From contig WPIO01000051.1 of NCBI GenBank assembly GCA_009760855.2, positions 490,001 to 554,000 of the forward strand: DNA of 64,000 nt, given 5' to 3'. The position numbers and the translations under genes were made by a program. Origin of the DNA: Cristatella mucedo (taxonomy: Eukaryota; Bryozoa; Phylactolaemata; Cristatellidae). The notes beneath the pieces were generated by a model. That model was not told the DNA's origin. It searched no databases and saw only the letters and a program-made list of their open reading frames with translations. The stretch's first letter is position 1. Each line of letters starts with the position of its first letter. Shown here in pieces: positions 1-13,558 of this stretch.

Positions 1-229
1 GGTAGAAGAACTTCGAGAAGTACATGGCGATACCACAGTTGCTTTTAAAGGGGTGTGTCGGCGGCCAAGCCACCTGGTGGGCCCTTTCGGTTTTTTTTAT
101 AATTCGGCTGCTTTTAGACAGGTTTAGGTATGATCGTTCTGACGCCTGTCGTCGTTAGTGTATGAGTTGCTTTGGCTCCTGGTTGATCAATAGATACAGT
201 GAAAAATTCTTATGAAAAATTCACATATA

Positions 230-540
230 TAGTTGGCCATGGTTCAGCTCTCATATACCTTTCTGAGCTGCTGCACCTGTTTCAGTCACATTGTGGCCCG
301 GGTCCTCTGAGGACGATAAATTAGCAGTTCTAGTCCTTAACTGAAAGACCGTTCGTGACGGAGCCTTTTGCTCAGCATGTCATAGGCTACGGACTTCTCT
401 TCCAAAATTCTTATGAACCGGTATTTCATCTACTGCTGCCACTGTGGCACATCTTTTCCAGCATTGTTAAGCTGCAGTAAATATGCTAGTCACTTCCTCG
501 ACTGCCCTGCTGACTCAGCTACGCTGCTAGCTATCTTTTC
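230..540 (+). mobile_element. LINE family B fragment (ORF2 C-terminus)
   Basis: It matches the C-terminal region of the 19.6-22.8 kb copy: GCTGCTGCACCTGTTTCAG, GGTCCTCTGAGGACGATAAA, AAAGACCGTTCGTGACGGAG and the CTGACTCAGCTACGCTGC segment. No frame is open, and the 3' tail is missing. Confidence 0.8.
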
Positions 541-1880
541 TTGCATGCGATAGATTCTTTTGGCTTCCGTTAGCACAAAGCACAGTAAAGCCGTTTTGGC
601 TTTGAGTGCGCTACAGAAAATTCTCCGGCGTAGCACACACACTGGTGGGTGGCTCTGTGGAGCAACATACGGAGATTTTAGTACATCACATTATCCACTA
701 ATCCTTGCAAATCTCCAGCAGCGTGTTTGCGTGTCGTGCTGGGTGCTTCTCTGTAGTCTAAATGACGAGTCTAAAAATTTGACAAAGTGGTACTCATGTC
801 GAACGAAAATCTAAGAAGGAACAGAGCTAACGCAGGGGCTCAAGCTTCAGAGGCCGAGGAAATCCGTAGCTGCCTTATGTGATTGCACAGTTTTACATAG
901 CCGTAATAGTATTAGTAGTAGTAAGGCTGGTAGTAATAGTAAGAAACTTATGTAGCATCCTAACAGAGTTGATTTCCTTTTTTCGGCTATATAAAATTGC
1001 CGAAGAAAAGCATTCGATCCTGGACGGAGAGACAGAAATGATGACAGACCTGAATAGTTCCATAAAAAGTAGGAGAGAACAAACAATGTCATCTTCTGCT
1101 TAACATCGTTCCAATAAAAAATGTTCTCATACATGATATATGTATTTTTTTGAAAGCTTGCACACGGCTTTCATTCGAGCCTTCTCGGGGCATGAGGAAG
1201 CGAAAAGGTTCCTCCACGCTTGTTATTAAAGATACAACAGAAGCCAATTTTGTGAAATCGCATTAAATAAGTTCCGATGCCAACTAGAACGGAGGCCAGT
1301 GGCTCCTCAAAGCCTCATTGATCGAGTCAAACCAGCAATTGTATAGTTAGTTGCCGAAATAAAATTTCTGATTTGTGTAAGGTGTACTTGCAGGGCATAG
1401 TGGTGCCAAACATAATGCAAAGCGAAAATGTCACACTCTACGTGACCACAATGCTAGGCTAGTATATAAATGACCTGACCTGAGTTTGGGTTCTTGACTG
1501 CATGACTAGGTCTTACTTGCTTACAACTGCCACAGACGGCTATAGGAACATTTCCTTCATCTACCTCACGAGCTCAGGTATTATAATAGGAATAATGGTA
1601 GTCTGTTATTTTTTAGTAACCCAAGAGTACTAAGTCTCTACCCTCGTGCTTTGCAACTCACTACAAGAGAATCAACGAGTATTGGTTAGTGGCATGCACG
1701 GTTTCACGTCTGAAAAAGCCAGCATCTTGCTTAGCCAGGATACGCTAATGCAACCCTGATGATTCTTATGGTCACCAGGTAGCAATATCTGCGGCTAGCA
1801 ATGTGCACTGAATCGGGCCAAGGTAAGCATGCTGAGTACACCGAAGCGAAAAAACGACAGTTCTATGAGATAGGTTATGT

Positions 1881-2660
1881 AGTCTACAATCAAGTCTGCC
1901 TACTTTCACTTTCATAACATTGCTAAAATTTGGGCTTGTTTAGACAGGGATACCACATCTACATTGGTCCATGCATTTGTCACATCCCGTCTTGACTTTT
2001 GTAACTCACTGCTTACTGGTCTAAAGGCTTGTGCAATCAGGCAAATACAGCTGGTGCAAACCTCTGCAGCTAGGCTTGTCTGTCGTGAGCGTCGCAGTTG
2101 CCACATCTCACCACTTCTCGCCGACCTACACTTGCGTTCAGTCAAGCAGCACATCTAATTCAAGGCCTTTTCGCTCCCTTTAGGTCTCTTTATTCTTTGA
2201 CTCCAGCCTGCATATCAGTTCAACTGCCCCACCAGGCTAAGTATCGTACCACAGCTTTTCGGAATCCAACTGTTAACCTATACCTCGTACAAACCTCAAA
2301 TCCTATGGAGACCGTGCTTGATTCTTATGCTTTCAAAGCCTGGAACTCACTTCCGACTCCTTTCACAACATCCCCTGACTTGACCGCATTTAAAAAGAAA
2401 TTAAATCGCACCTATTCATCACAGCATTTAGTGAATCGCTGTGATTTGTCCTTTATGTGCTTATGCGTGCTGATACTGTGTATGCAGCTACTGACGACAC
2501 TCGCATGCTGACCCTGTGCATGCCACCCATATCCATGTTATTCTTGTTGTTTATCGAGCATGCTACCACTAACCATTCAATCGTGTTTCGTTTGCAGCAA
2601 ATGTAAAGCGCCTAGAAAGAGATTGAGTTCTCAGAGGGCGCTTTACTAAGTATGCTAAAT
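1881..2660 (+). mobile_element. LINE family A fragment (RT C-terminus to 3' end)
   Basis: It starts in the STVKSAYFQLH region of ORF2 and ends with the family tail (AGAGATTGAGTTCTCAGAGG, then GCGCTTTACTAAG). A recognisable reading is VHAFVTSRLDFCNSLLTGL and SAARLVCRERRSCH. A stop at 2156 and frameshifts in the HWLPVKQR region show it is dead. The tail lacks a clear (ATT)n run. Confidence 0.88.
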
Positions 2661-2840
2661 ATCAGTATTGTATTTATTAGCCATACTTACGCTCAATTTG
2701 AGTGCCTCTGGGTAACGCACGTGAGGACAGCAAATGGGTTTTCTGCAAGCTTGCTAATCGAAGCTAATTCCAATTGACCGCCTAGCCATGGCAGCCCTAT
2801 TGCTCACAAGATGATTAGTTAAGCCTAATTAAGTTTGAAC

Positions 2841-2985
2841 GCTCCAGCCGGTAGGGTGCTCGTACAGCCCAGCCCGAGGTCGAGGGTTGGAGTCCTGCAG
2901 CAGGCAATGCTCTTCGATTCCTGCAAGCCAGATGATTGCAGCTAAAACCCCTCTGCAGATTGATAAATAAGGCTGCTGAATGTCC
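2841..2985 (+). mobile_element. Diverged SINE-2-like copy
   Basis: GGGTGCTCGTACAGCCCAG, GAGGGTTGGAGTCCTGCAGC (box B-like) and AAATAAGGCTGCTGAATG preserve the SINE-2 layout. It resembles the 59.4 kb copy (GCAGCAGGCAAT), suggesting a subfamily. Confidence 0.6.
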
Positions 2986-2989
2986 AAAA

Positions 2990-5175
2990 TTTATCCTTCA
3001 CTTTAAAAGAGCTCAGATATTAACAGACCGTCAGGCTGCTTGCTAACTCAAGCACAATACAATTAGCCTCGGGTCGCATCGGTCTAATCCGGTTCGCTGT
3101 GAGTAAAAAAGTAAGTACTGTGATCGAACGGGGACCTGCTGAGGCAGAATAATGTATCTCTATTACTATGCAACGGCATTAGCACTGCATGATGAAATTG
3201 AAGCGCCAGTGACAGAGTAAGAAAAAGTGTTTGCCGTCGTTGGCAGATATTCATCTGGTTTATTTAAAAAGTTTCCAAGGTTTACAAAGTCTAAGAACGA
3301 CATTGAAGTTCAGAGGATTTTTAAAAGTTGGATTAAACCAACTTGAGCTAGACTATCCTTTAAGTATGCAACTGAATAGCGGTCTATGAGATTTACATTC
3401 TTACTGCGTTTACCTATTTTTTCTGCAGCAACAGAAATGCAATTCCTCCGGTGTTATTTTTGAGACTAAATGATACAGAAAAACTGAATCGGCGTAATTA
3501 AAAGTAGCCTACGGAGTCAGCCTGCAAAATCCTCACCACATTCGCCTTGGCCAGCAAGAATTGAAAGCTTTCTTCTTGCTGTTTTTAGGGGTTTATTGTT
3601 AGCAATTCTTGCAACCAAAACTAGGCGATTGGAGGTCCCGTTTGAGATTTCGATTCCCTTGCAAATTATCCCATAGTTTCTGCTGCAAATTTATTATAAA
3701 GATATTGTATTAGCGACTGTGAGCAATCCAAAAAATGCAGGTTTTGCATTTGGTATTCAGTCAGTTAGCAGTTCATGCTTCTACAGCAGAATTAAGTCAG
3801 TTGGAGTGTCAATGCACAACCGGTTAAATAGTTCTAATTGCTCATTCTAGTTGCCTCACTGGGAATTAATCATTGCTTGGGCAATGAAGTCTGGCTACCT
3901 TAGCTTAGAGAGTCCATCATTAGCAGAGAGTATCTGTAAACAAATAAGTTATTATTTTTAACTTTAATAGGCTTATTTTAGGCATCATGGTCACATCAAT
4001 ATGAAATCTGGAGGCTATATTAACTATAGCTCGTGTGAATGAATCAAGGGTAACTATCAATATTACTAACTTGAGGGAGTGCACACGACAGCGGAAATGT
4101 ATCAGAAATGCGTGAGTCTGTATTGGGGCTACGAGCTAATATACACTTATCGGGAAAAGAATGCAGGTGTAGTTTTATTACTTGCATAACTTTATCACTT
4201 GGAGCTCACACCTCATTCTGGCTAGCTCGTCGTGTTAGTCAACCAGTAGTTCCAATATATTTATTCAATACATCATGCATTGCATGCAGCAATCTGGGGC
4301 CATGATGTTGAACTGCGAGTATGCTATTGAAGGCCTAAATTTCACAAAAGCACCAGTGGTCCGACTGCTGCTTTTCAGTGGAGAAATGTGGCACTGTATG
4401 CCCTATACACAAAGAAATCTGAAATATTCTTCTACTTCAATCCACTGACAAATTCCAATTAGCTCTGTTTTCACGCATCTTTGGTCATCTAAAAATGCAT
4501 ACCTGAATAAGTTATTGGCATCTAACGCGGATACTTCTCCTACACTGCGACAACGAGGTGCTGAGCAATTTTTAGATTCCACCCGAGGTCAATGGGCCAC
4601 GTTGCATATCGTTCTTAGCTCATGGCAATATCTCACCACAATAAGCGGTGGTTCTGGGTTGTCTAAAAACTTCACGTGTTCCTCAAAGCAATCTCTCAAT
4701 CCGGGTTCACCCTATTGCCGACACGGCAGCTCTGAGGTCCGTCGGGGTTTTTTGAAACGGCTTACAAGCAATCACCGCAGTGGTCGCACCCAGCTATGAA
4801 TAGGGTGCACTGGCGTTGGCCGGGAGTTCAATAGTAGTAGTCTCACATTACTGTCTCTCTACAGGCCGTGAGATACCAATAAGTTTTTGGCATTGCAATT
4901 GGTTGTCGCCGAAGTGGGCACTGTTATCATATCTCAATAAAGCTTGCCTAGTTGACGCGATGATACCTGACTTAAGTGTGCTGCATACCTGAACTACATC
5001 GGCTCTACGTCTATGGCACAACGAGAGCATTTTGATTTAGTTTTATTATCAATTGACCTGTCATGATATATTCTTTAAGCTTACATACTCGGTAGGTCAG
5101 AAGCCATGTTGCAGCTGATAGACAGGCTCCACAGCATAGCTTCTTAAAAACACCTCCCAGAATCCAACTAGTCCA
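2990..5175. other. Intergenic or intronic stretch, nothing recognised
   Basis: AT-rich, no repeat array and no ORF with recognisable content. The open stretches at 4108-4305 and 4515-4799 have no family resemblance or splice context I trust. Confidence 0.5.
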
Positions 5176-5179
5176 TAAC

Positions 5180-5660
5180 AATAATAATAATAATAATGCA
5201 CTTGATAAAACGCCCTCAGAGAACTCAATCTCTCTCTAGGCGCTTTACATTTGCTGCAAAGTGAAATGCAATTGAATGGCGAGTTAAATCATGCTCGAAA
5301 AAGAAACAAAATGAATAACATGGTTAAGGGTGACATGCACAGGGTCAGCATGCAAACGTGGTTAGTGGCAGCATGCACAGTGTCAGCACGCATAAGCACG
5401 TGAACGGCAAATCACAGGGACCCACTAAATGTTGTCCTAAATGGGTGTGTTTTTAAATGCGGTCAGGTCAAGGGATGTGCTGACGCAGGTCGGGAGGGAG
5501 TTCCAGGCTTTAGGAGCACACGAACTAAATGCACGGTCTCCAAAGGATTTCAGGTTTGTACGGGGTATTTGTAGACTGTTGGATTCCGAAAAGCGGGTTG
5601 AACGATGCTTGGCCTGATGGGACAGTATATCTGAGAGATAGGCTGGAGCCATTCTGGAGT
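5180..5660 (-). mobile_element. LINE family A fragment, minus strand (3' end)
   Basis: On the complement, the C-terminal ORF2 text (APAYLSDILSHQAKH, SFGDRAFSSCAPKAWNSLPT) runs into the stop and the 3' tail, ending with an ATT run (AATAATAAT at about 5180-5198 on the + strand). The frame is still open for about 80 residues, so this copy is moderately young. Confidence 0.88.
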
Positions 5661-6337
5661 CCATACTGTAAATAGAGTAGACTAGAATTTCTAATTGGCT
5701 GGTTTCTAAAACTACAGTGCCTAATATTCTGCCTCTAGGGCCCAGATTCCAACACAAAGTTATGAAAGTAAGTAACTGAATAATTGTATCGTTTGATAAC
5801 ATTTTTATATTGAAGAGCAGTATCTATACTTTTCAATGTCCTTGCTTTAACAAGTAACCGTCTCTTTTCAGATTTTAATAAACTCCAACAATGCTGTTAG
5901 GGACAAGAGGCAGATCTTGCAATGGCCTCGCTCGGAAATGCTAAAGTACTGCGGTAGAATAATCTATATCTCAGGAAAAGATAACTAAGCCTTCATATCA
6001 AAAAATCTGCTGGGGAGGAAGGGGTGCAGCTCTGCACAAGCAAATAGTCAAGCATCAAAGCATAGAATTAGTCTGCTTTATTGATTTTAATAACCTATTA
6101 TAAAACTGATAGCAAAATTTAAGAGTTGGTAGTATTTCCATAGCTGCCGTGAGCTCTGTTTACTGCAAGTGAGTGTCAGGCAGTGAGTATGTTTCCAACT
6201 TCATGTAGGAAATTTTCAGCTTCTAAGCGTTAAACAACTTTTCTCAAATTTAAAATAATTGGCTCATGTAGTAAATACAATCATTTTGTCGGTGTAGTTA
6301 TAGTCTCAGGAGGCTTATTCAAACTAAGATAATAATG

Positions 6338-6360
6338 ATACATTTGTATAGCAGCCTCAG

Positions 6361-6415
<55 letters not shown>

Positions 6416-6730
6416 GGCACTTTACATAAGCTTTACAGGAAGTAAGATCAAATGGTCATCGGTATTATGCACTCTTTGAACAGGCATAATATGTTCAGAG
6501 GCAATATGCAGAATGTGAACACGTAAAATGGTTAGTGGTAGCTTGCACTGGCTCAGCAGCCATAAGTACAGAAAGATCACATCGCAAAGACCAGCCAAAT
6601 GCTTCGAGAAACAGTTACGTTGTTAGCTACTTTTCAAATGTCTTCAAGTCAAGGAGCATCGTAACATCCGTCGAGTGTGATTTCTAGGCTTTGGGAGCCT
6701 ACGAACTAAAGGTACGGTCTCCAATAGTTG
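6338..6730 (-). mobile_element. LINE family A fragment, minus strand, with expanded CT tract
   Basis: A degraded 3' end. The tail motif CCTCAGAGAACTC is directly followed by a run of about 48 CT-repeat bases and then AGGCACTTTACAT, the continuation of the same tail. Further along, the GGTTAGTGGTAGC and CGAACTAAAGGTACGGTCTC segments match the other copies. The repeat therefore grew inside the element. Confidence 0.82.
6366..6414. repeat. (CT)n microsatellite inside a LINE A tail
   Basis: A perfect CT run where other family A copies have only AATCTCTCTCTAGGC or similar. Confidence 0.95.
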
Positions 6731-6734
6731 CGAG

Positions 6735-8420
6735 CAATTATTATAATGACCTAAGCTGTAGAAGCTCTGTCCTTTTGCGTGGCGTCTAATGGTTTTTCAA
6801 CCCAAGCATGCCTAGAGCCTAAGGATCGTCACACAGTGCATCGCTGGAGCAAACTGCGTTTCTTGCTAAACACACGCCGAGTCCTTAGCTGACAATATCA
6901 CAGCAGATTTTGCTCCAACGACGAAGCAGATCTGGATCGTAGAGGATGCGGAGTTGGATATTGCATTGGGAAGAGCTGGAATGGCAGCCGGATACGCCGT
7001 GGCTGATGGTTAGAGTGCTTACCAAGTCTAGAATGTGGTTGAGCTTCAAGCCGATATTCACGACGACGGTGTCGTCGGGGCTCTTTACGGGCCTCATGAA
7101 CTTGTTGTAGCCATCGACCAGACTGTGGTGTAATGCACGCTCAGCGCTCCACAGCTGTATTAGGCTGCTGTTGTCAGCGTTCCTATCGGCTGCAAGTAAT
7201 TAGCAATACATGCTTGCCTCCGATGTAGAGCGAACATGAATTTACATTACCCTAAGCAACAAATGTCAGTAGTCATCATTGATCGGGTTAGCAATCGGTT
7301 AAATACTGATTAGTGTCTAAATGTGGCTCAACACCTGGTGAATGATGTTAGAGTCAAAGCATTGACAGCAGGTCTATTGCAAAATAGATTATTTAGTCGT
7401 AGTGAGATGTCCCAAGAAGGACTCAAAGTAGACGATATTGGCGGAGCACATGTGATCTGAGAAAGTCATCATTTGCACCTTGGCTATAGCTGACCGTTTT
7501 ACCAGCATGGTGGTGAGAGCCTTGCTAAAGCACAGTTCGTATCGGCACTAGCATGTTCTTTAGCTATACACCCGAGCACCTGCGGCTGCAAGAGGCGTTG
7601 CTGTGCTCAAAAGTTAAAGTGAAGGTTAGCCAAATCAGTATCCCCATTTTCCTAGCGAGTGTAGAGCCTTAATGGCTGCCATTCCCTCGTGGTGCACAAA
7701 GTCACACACAGCAGTCCTCCTGACCGCTTTATCCTCATGTCGCTCACTGCTTAACTTGCGTCCTTTCGTTGGTGCAGCCTGCTCCCGCTGACTTGTGAGC
7801 TGCTCGATAAGCATCCATTCTACCTCAAAACGAATGCCGATATCGATAAATGCTGGAGCTCGTGCCATTGATGAATTCGCCGGCCTGAGTTGCTATATCT
7901 GGTGTCCGGGCTTTGACCAGCTGGCATGACAGCATAGAATAATACCCAAGGATATCAACATATAGAGCACAGCTTTGTGCAGTCATTGCCAATTAGCAAT
8001 CAAGCTTTTTCTTAATGTGCTACTGCAAGCAGCGTTTATGACGCGGAAAACTTGTAAGCATTGTAAAAGAATACACCAGACCGAGGGCTTGCTTCTAAGA
8101 TGACCAGCTGCCCAACTAAGCCTCCCCATAACGTCTTGTACGAAGCTGATTAAAGGAATATTTTTCACAGCCTTACCTCCTTGCTAATTGTTCCAGCGAA
8201 GGAGCAAAGTGGTAGCACTCTCTCATTGCTATAACAACTGCAGCTGCTACAGCTTTTGGCTGAGCCAGAGAAAATCAGTCTGACCCTCACCAAAATTAGA
8301 ATAAGTAGTTAAGCAACAAAAGCACTATAGTAGCTGCTGACTTCCACGGTTTAGATGTACAATGCAAAGCAGCTTTACATTCTGCAAGTGAACGTCAACC
8401 GTCTATATGTGTTTTAACTG
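6735..8420. other. Stretch without recognised gene
   Basis: Scattered short ORFs on the minus strand only (for example 6885-7097 and 7635-7868). They have no motif that I recognise. Confidence 0.45.
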
Positions 8421-8550
8421 TCGAGATAGTTTGGTCCAGCGGTAAAGGTGCTCTCCCAAACCATGGTCTGGCTGAGGTCTTGGGCTCAGCCAGGAGGCAT
8501 ATGTGAAGTGCCTGAATTGAGATTGAGTTCTCTTGGGGCGCTATACAAAT
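8421..8550 (+). mobile_element. SINE-1 copy
   Basis: tRNA-like head with box A-like TTTGGTCCAGCGGTAAAGGT and box B-like GGTCTTGGGCTCAGCC, then a tail with TGAAGTGCCTGAATTGAGAT and GAGTTCTCTTGGGGCGCTAT. It is followed by an (AT)n run and a CT microsatellite. Confidence 0.85.
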
Positions 8551-8551
8551 A

Positions 8552-8596
8552 ATCATATATATATATATATATTTTGTATAACTCTCTCTCTCTCCC

Positions 8597-8661
<65 letters not shown>

Positions 8662-8697
8662 TTCTCTCTCTCTCTATCGCTCTTCCTCTCTCCTTAT
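8552..8697. repeat. (AT)n and (CT)n microsatellites
   Basis: An (AT) run (8555-8574) directly after the SINE-1 tail, then a CT run with occasional CCCT and TTTCT interruptions (8583-8697). Confidence 0.95.
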
Positions 8698-8699
8698 CA

Positions 8700-11600
8700 C
8701 TCGATGTATTTTGGGCTGTAACCTCATGCATCACATGACGACTGAATGTCATGTTCATGAGATTTCTTGAGCATGCTGAAATGCCCAAGTGTCATTAGGT
8801 GCACACACGGTAGCCGAAAGAAATTGTCTAGTGCAACAAGGAAAACAAAGAGTCATCGCAGATCCATTTGGAAAGTCAGCGTTGTAAGTAGCACGGTAGT
8901 AGAAGAGCACGCCGGCGTAATGGAAGTGCAGCAATCGGCAGTAGAAGATGCGATCCTATTGCGTGAAGACTGGTAGAACTAAGCTATAGATTTGAGGACA
9001 GTCGAGGAGCAACAGAAAGATACAGCCGATTGTCCGGAGGAGCTGATCGGGCTGAGAGAATCTACAAGGCTCATAGATCTCTGCATTTCAGATTGATATG
9101 AATGAGCCCAGTCATAAGTGCGGCTTGGTCACAGCAAACATTCTGTTTCACGGCAGCTAATTAGCATTGACGCCGGTCCTGCAGCATACTTGCACGAGGC
9201 TTTGAAAGCCATTCTTGTCTCCCACTGTAGAGGTCTAATAACTTTTTTGCCACAGCTCTGCCCATGAGGAGTCACGTCAACCTACCATGAGAGACCCTAG
9301 AAGTAAGTGGGATCCTTAGGTAACAAATCTAATGACAATCCATAGTCCTAGACACGAGAGTCACAAGGACTGGCTAAGAGACGGTTTTTTGAGTATCTCG
9401 CTGTAGGCTGCATGGTCAAGCCACAGCAGACAAGCCAGCAAAACTTGGCTATAATGTATAATGTAAACACAATACAGGGACATTATGCAGAACTATCCCA
9501 CTTAACAAAAATGCGCCCTTGTAACAAAAAAACTATAAGATCCACATAAGCATGCTTATTCGACAGAGCCATCGCTGATGCTTGCTCTGCATTTTACTTC
9601 GTGCCATTATAAATATAGTATAATTATATATTATATATATATTTATAATTATTGCCCCATTTATTTGCCTGCAGAAAGCTTCAGGCTATTGAAGAAGCAT
9701 CAGTAGTCTTGCGACGATTCTACAAACGTCCTACAGCAGTTTATAAACCTGGCAGTGCAGTAGCCCTGGTTGTGTGGTAAATTGGATTTCATTTGCTTCG
9801 GAATCTAATCAACGAGGGTGGAAGATTCAAGTAAGTGAGTAGGCTCTAGCAGGTAAATTTGGCTTAGCAGATGATTCTGCATTTGCAGCCGCATTAAAAA
9901 GCACAGGCAGCAGACACAAGTGCTCACGCCGGCAGTGTAACTAGCAGTGTCACGCCAGCAGTGTAACTGCAGCCAGAGCAAAGATTAGGTAGCACAAGTG
10001 CTCAGGCTGCAGCCGCCGCTGCAGCAGAACCAGAACGGAGCTTCACAGCGATAGGCTCTGGCTGAGACCAAAATATACCCGAATCCATGCAGACTCTTAA
10101 TTTGCTAAGACAGTCAGTTTTGTCTTGGGAAACTCTTCGAGCAGATCTTCGACTTGTCAGCCATTGACCAGGTAGGAAGAGACGGTTTATTTTTTAGTTC
10201 CAGTGTTTTCGAGGCCCACATCTGAAATCTAGGACCGTTTGACACCTTAATAGTAACTCGTGGAAAAGCACTGAAGCACTCTTTTCTTACCAATGGGTGC
10301 ACTCGTAGCATTGCTATACTCGTGGCTATACCTGGTCAAGGCTATAGTAACTGATTTTCCATGCTTTTTGGAAGGAAGGCAACTATTGTAAACATCTTAT
10401 AAAAAGAGCCCATCCTTGCTGTTGCTGCTTTATGTTTTTGATTGTAGCTTTTACTTTATGGGATGATTTTTTTCTGGCTAGCTTGCTAATTTTCACCCTC
10501 TGCAGCCAGCGTGAGTCTGCTGCAAGCGTATTCTGACAGCCCAGGAGGCCAAATTAAAACCCACGATCCATAATTACACCGGAGGGCATCATAAATGAGC
10601 AGCAGAGCAATAGATACCGCACGGTCACAAATAATAACAATGCACTTGATAAAGCGCCCTCGGAGAACTCAATCTATTTCTAGGCGCTTTACATTTGCTG
10701 GGTATAGCAGGCACGCTGGTCGCAAGTCATGTATGCAAGCTAAAAGCAAATCTCTGATTACCAATCAGCAGCCTCTGTTCGTAGCCTCTGGTTGACATCT
10801 TGCACAGCGGGTTGTAAAGACGAGGTCAACGAGTCCAGTACCCATCTGGGACTAATTATCTGGCACCAACTGCAGTTGTTTCCTAGCCTCTGTCTCGTGC
10901 GACAGGTGCTATTGGCAAACTCAAGGCCACGTCGTATTTTTCGTGGCTATGAATATGACACCTATCGCTGCTGCTGCTAGTCCGAGAACCATTTAATTCT
11001 TTAGTGTCTACGAACTGCTACATGGCCGTTGGTCGGGGCTAACGTTGCTGTAACTCGAGGAAACTACCGTGACAGCTAATTATTCATAACCTAATAACCA
11101 ACCCGACCGTGCTGACAGAGGCCAGGCACTGCAGAAGTAATTCTTACTGCATTTGAGTTATAACTGGCACTGTACGAGTTTATGCAGCTTTACGCCTCAC
11201 ATGCTACCTAAATGATACAATTTTAGACTAAAAGCATCCCCAAACGGTCGCTGCTTTGAGCAAGAGCGATATAGCTAGGAGGCAGTTGTGCAGAACACCA
11301 TGGAATAGCAGCTGGCATTTGGTCGTGAGTTAAATTAGAGAAGGGAACAAACAGTGCTGGAAATGGTAGTGACTGGATCAGACGGCAACACAACTGGGCT
11401 GTTGGAAAAGCAAGAGAAAAGGCTGAGGACGCACCGAGTAGATTAATTTCCGGAGAGAAGTCATCGGAGATTTATCGTCGCAGATTTTCATAAGGAACAC
11501 CTACTAAGCCTGCAACAAACTTCTACAGCTTACTGAAATACGGTTATAGTTTTTAAGTGACCGTACTTTTAATCAGGTGATAGCTGCATACAACGATCGA

Positions 11601-12935
11601 CTATAGACTCCCTAAAGACACAGGTCGAGTGAAAGGAAAGAAAGAGAATAAGCCGAAACAGTGCATCTTGCTCGATATTATGACAGAGTACATTTGGAGC
11701 TGTATTTACTAGTTCAGAACTGAGTGGATCGAGCTCTCGGCTTGCAGGCGAGTAATTTGCTAGGTCAGCGTCCTGTTCTAATTACAATAATTACAAGCAT
11801 TGTTTACACAGTCTGATCATCGAGCTGAATGCGTCGAATGCTGGTTCGGTTGTAACTCGTTCGCGTAATGAGGGTTCTTCTACAATGCCTGGCATACTAA
11901 AGCTATCTGAAGCCTGCAAAAATATTTATTAATGGCAAAACCAAAAAATATGCTCTTATTAAATATCCATGAGTGCGACGTCGTCCAAGGCAATTCTCTA
12001 GGACCTTCCATGTCAGGCCAGGCATATAGGGCACTAACCTCTGCAGCGTCTCATCCGCTGGAGTGCATACCACCGAGCCGAGGTACTCTGTAAACATTGA
12101 TCACTGGTTTAGGCGGTACAAACCACCTCAGCTGCCTGTCAGTATTGTTCCACTGTCATTGAATGGCTTTAAGTCAGTTGACGGGCTGGGCTTCTGCTTC
12201 AGCACCAAATAAAATCTTTCCGAAAGTACTTCATAGTCAGACAGTATATTTATTTGCTAACTTCATCTTGCTGCCAAACGAAAAGACCCCAAGCAGACTA
12301 ATTGAGCTTTAAAATCCATATTGCTTGAACAGAAATAACTTCAAAAATTTACTTTTTAATGAATCAACTGTAATGCTGTAAGTGCATCTAAATACATAGC
12401 GAACCTACTACGTAAGTTAGCTTTTCCACTGAGAACCAAATGATAGTCGGCTTTGCGGCTAATTCTAATTCTGTTTTAAAACAAAGAGCAACTGCAGGAT
12501 GCCTGTCGAAGGACTGAGCACCAAAGTATGGGGCCGAAAGCGAGCCAAAAATGAATCCACAACTTCTACATTCCCGTTCCAGTGCTCCACTGCTTAAGGT
12601 TACGAGAATACTCTCCTAGAGCTAGTGCTCTAAGCAAATATATAAGCCATTGACTTTACAGTGCTACTTGTGACGTTGAACCGAATGCCGTTGTGTATCG
12701 TGAGTGAATGCGCACTTACTATTGCATATTTTGAAGCCAACTGAAACATTGCGCCACCAGTGATTCAAGACGGGAGATCGGACACTTGGCACGACTGCAA
12801 GAGGGTCCAAGCAAGTCAAGGAAATCGCTGAAAGTAGTCTCCATGGTATCTTTGGCAACCCGTGAATGGTTAATCATGTCGGTGCAGCCTTTTAGAAGCG
12901 ATTAGAAGAAACTAGCAAAATTCGCAGGAATGCGG
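8700..12935. other. Stretch without recognised gene (except one LINE tail)
   Basis: AT-rich with an A/T-only patch at about 9608-9652 and short tandem CAGTGTAACT-like duplications near 9935-9970. Apart from the LINE A tail at 10.63 kb I see no gene or repeat family. Confidence 0.45.
10630..10702 (-). mobile_element. LINE family A tail remnant, minus strand
   Basis: Only the terminal tail remains: GCACTTGATAAAGCGCCCTC, then GAGAACTCAATCTATTTCTA and GGCGCTTTACATTTGCTG. Downstream sequence does not match the element, so this is an extremely 5'-truncated insertion. Confidence 0.85.
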
Positions 12936-12939
12936 ACTT

Positions 12940-13195
12940 TGGCAGAGTCTGCATGCTTGGTTTGCTGCATCTCTCAGCAGCGTTTGACGCAAATGATCAC
13001 CGAGTCCTTCTAGAGTACTCGTCAGCTCTACCTGAGCATCATAGGCCCTGCACGGCAATGGCTCAGGTCATATCTCCCTGGGAGACTCCATAATATTGAT
13101 TTCAACCGGCAAGCCGACCAGCCGAAGGGCCTCTAAATTACGGAGTACTCCGGGGATCAGCGCTGGGTAAACTTGCTTTGCCACAATGTATACTC
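12940..13195 (+). mobile_element. LINE family A RT fragment (left part of a split copy)
   Basis: A degraded RT core. Translation with frameshifts gives LHLSAAFDANDHRVLLEYS, matching LDLSAAFDTIDHKVLLERL of the good copy, then CTCCCTGGGAGACTCCATAA for the SGRLQS region, ending near TGTATACTCTAGG (VYTL). Homology resumes at about 14405, so this and the next part are probably one copy split by later sequence. Confidence 0.75.
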
Positions 13196-13483
13196 TAGGT
13201 GAGAGAACTGTGACTCGGGTGACATGACTAATCATTCGAACCATCCGTGCTACGCATCGAGCTAAGCAGCGGCGTGCTGTAGAGCTGGCGAGAGCACTGA
13301 CAATGGCTAGAAGCCGGTGGATCGACGGGTTAGCAGCAATTAAACACACGTGGGACATCCATCGATACATCAGTTTGCCTAAGCTGTCACGAGCTGCGAG
13401 CTGTTGCTTCGGCATGAATTTGGCTCGGCAGTGGAAAAAATTGCTTGCATATGTGATACAATGGCTGCCTGGAGATGCATGAC

Positions 13484-13484
13484 G

Positions 13485-13558
<74 letters not shown>

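Noticed and set aside
8486-8788. Arg/Glu-rich minus-strand ORF
   Set aside because: Product of the CT microsatellite after a SINE-1 copy.
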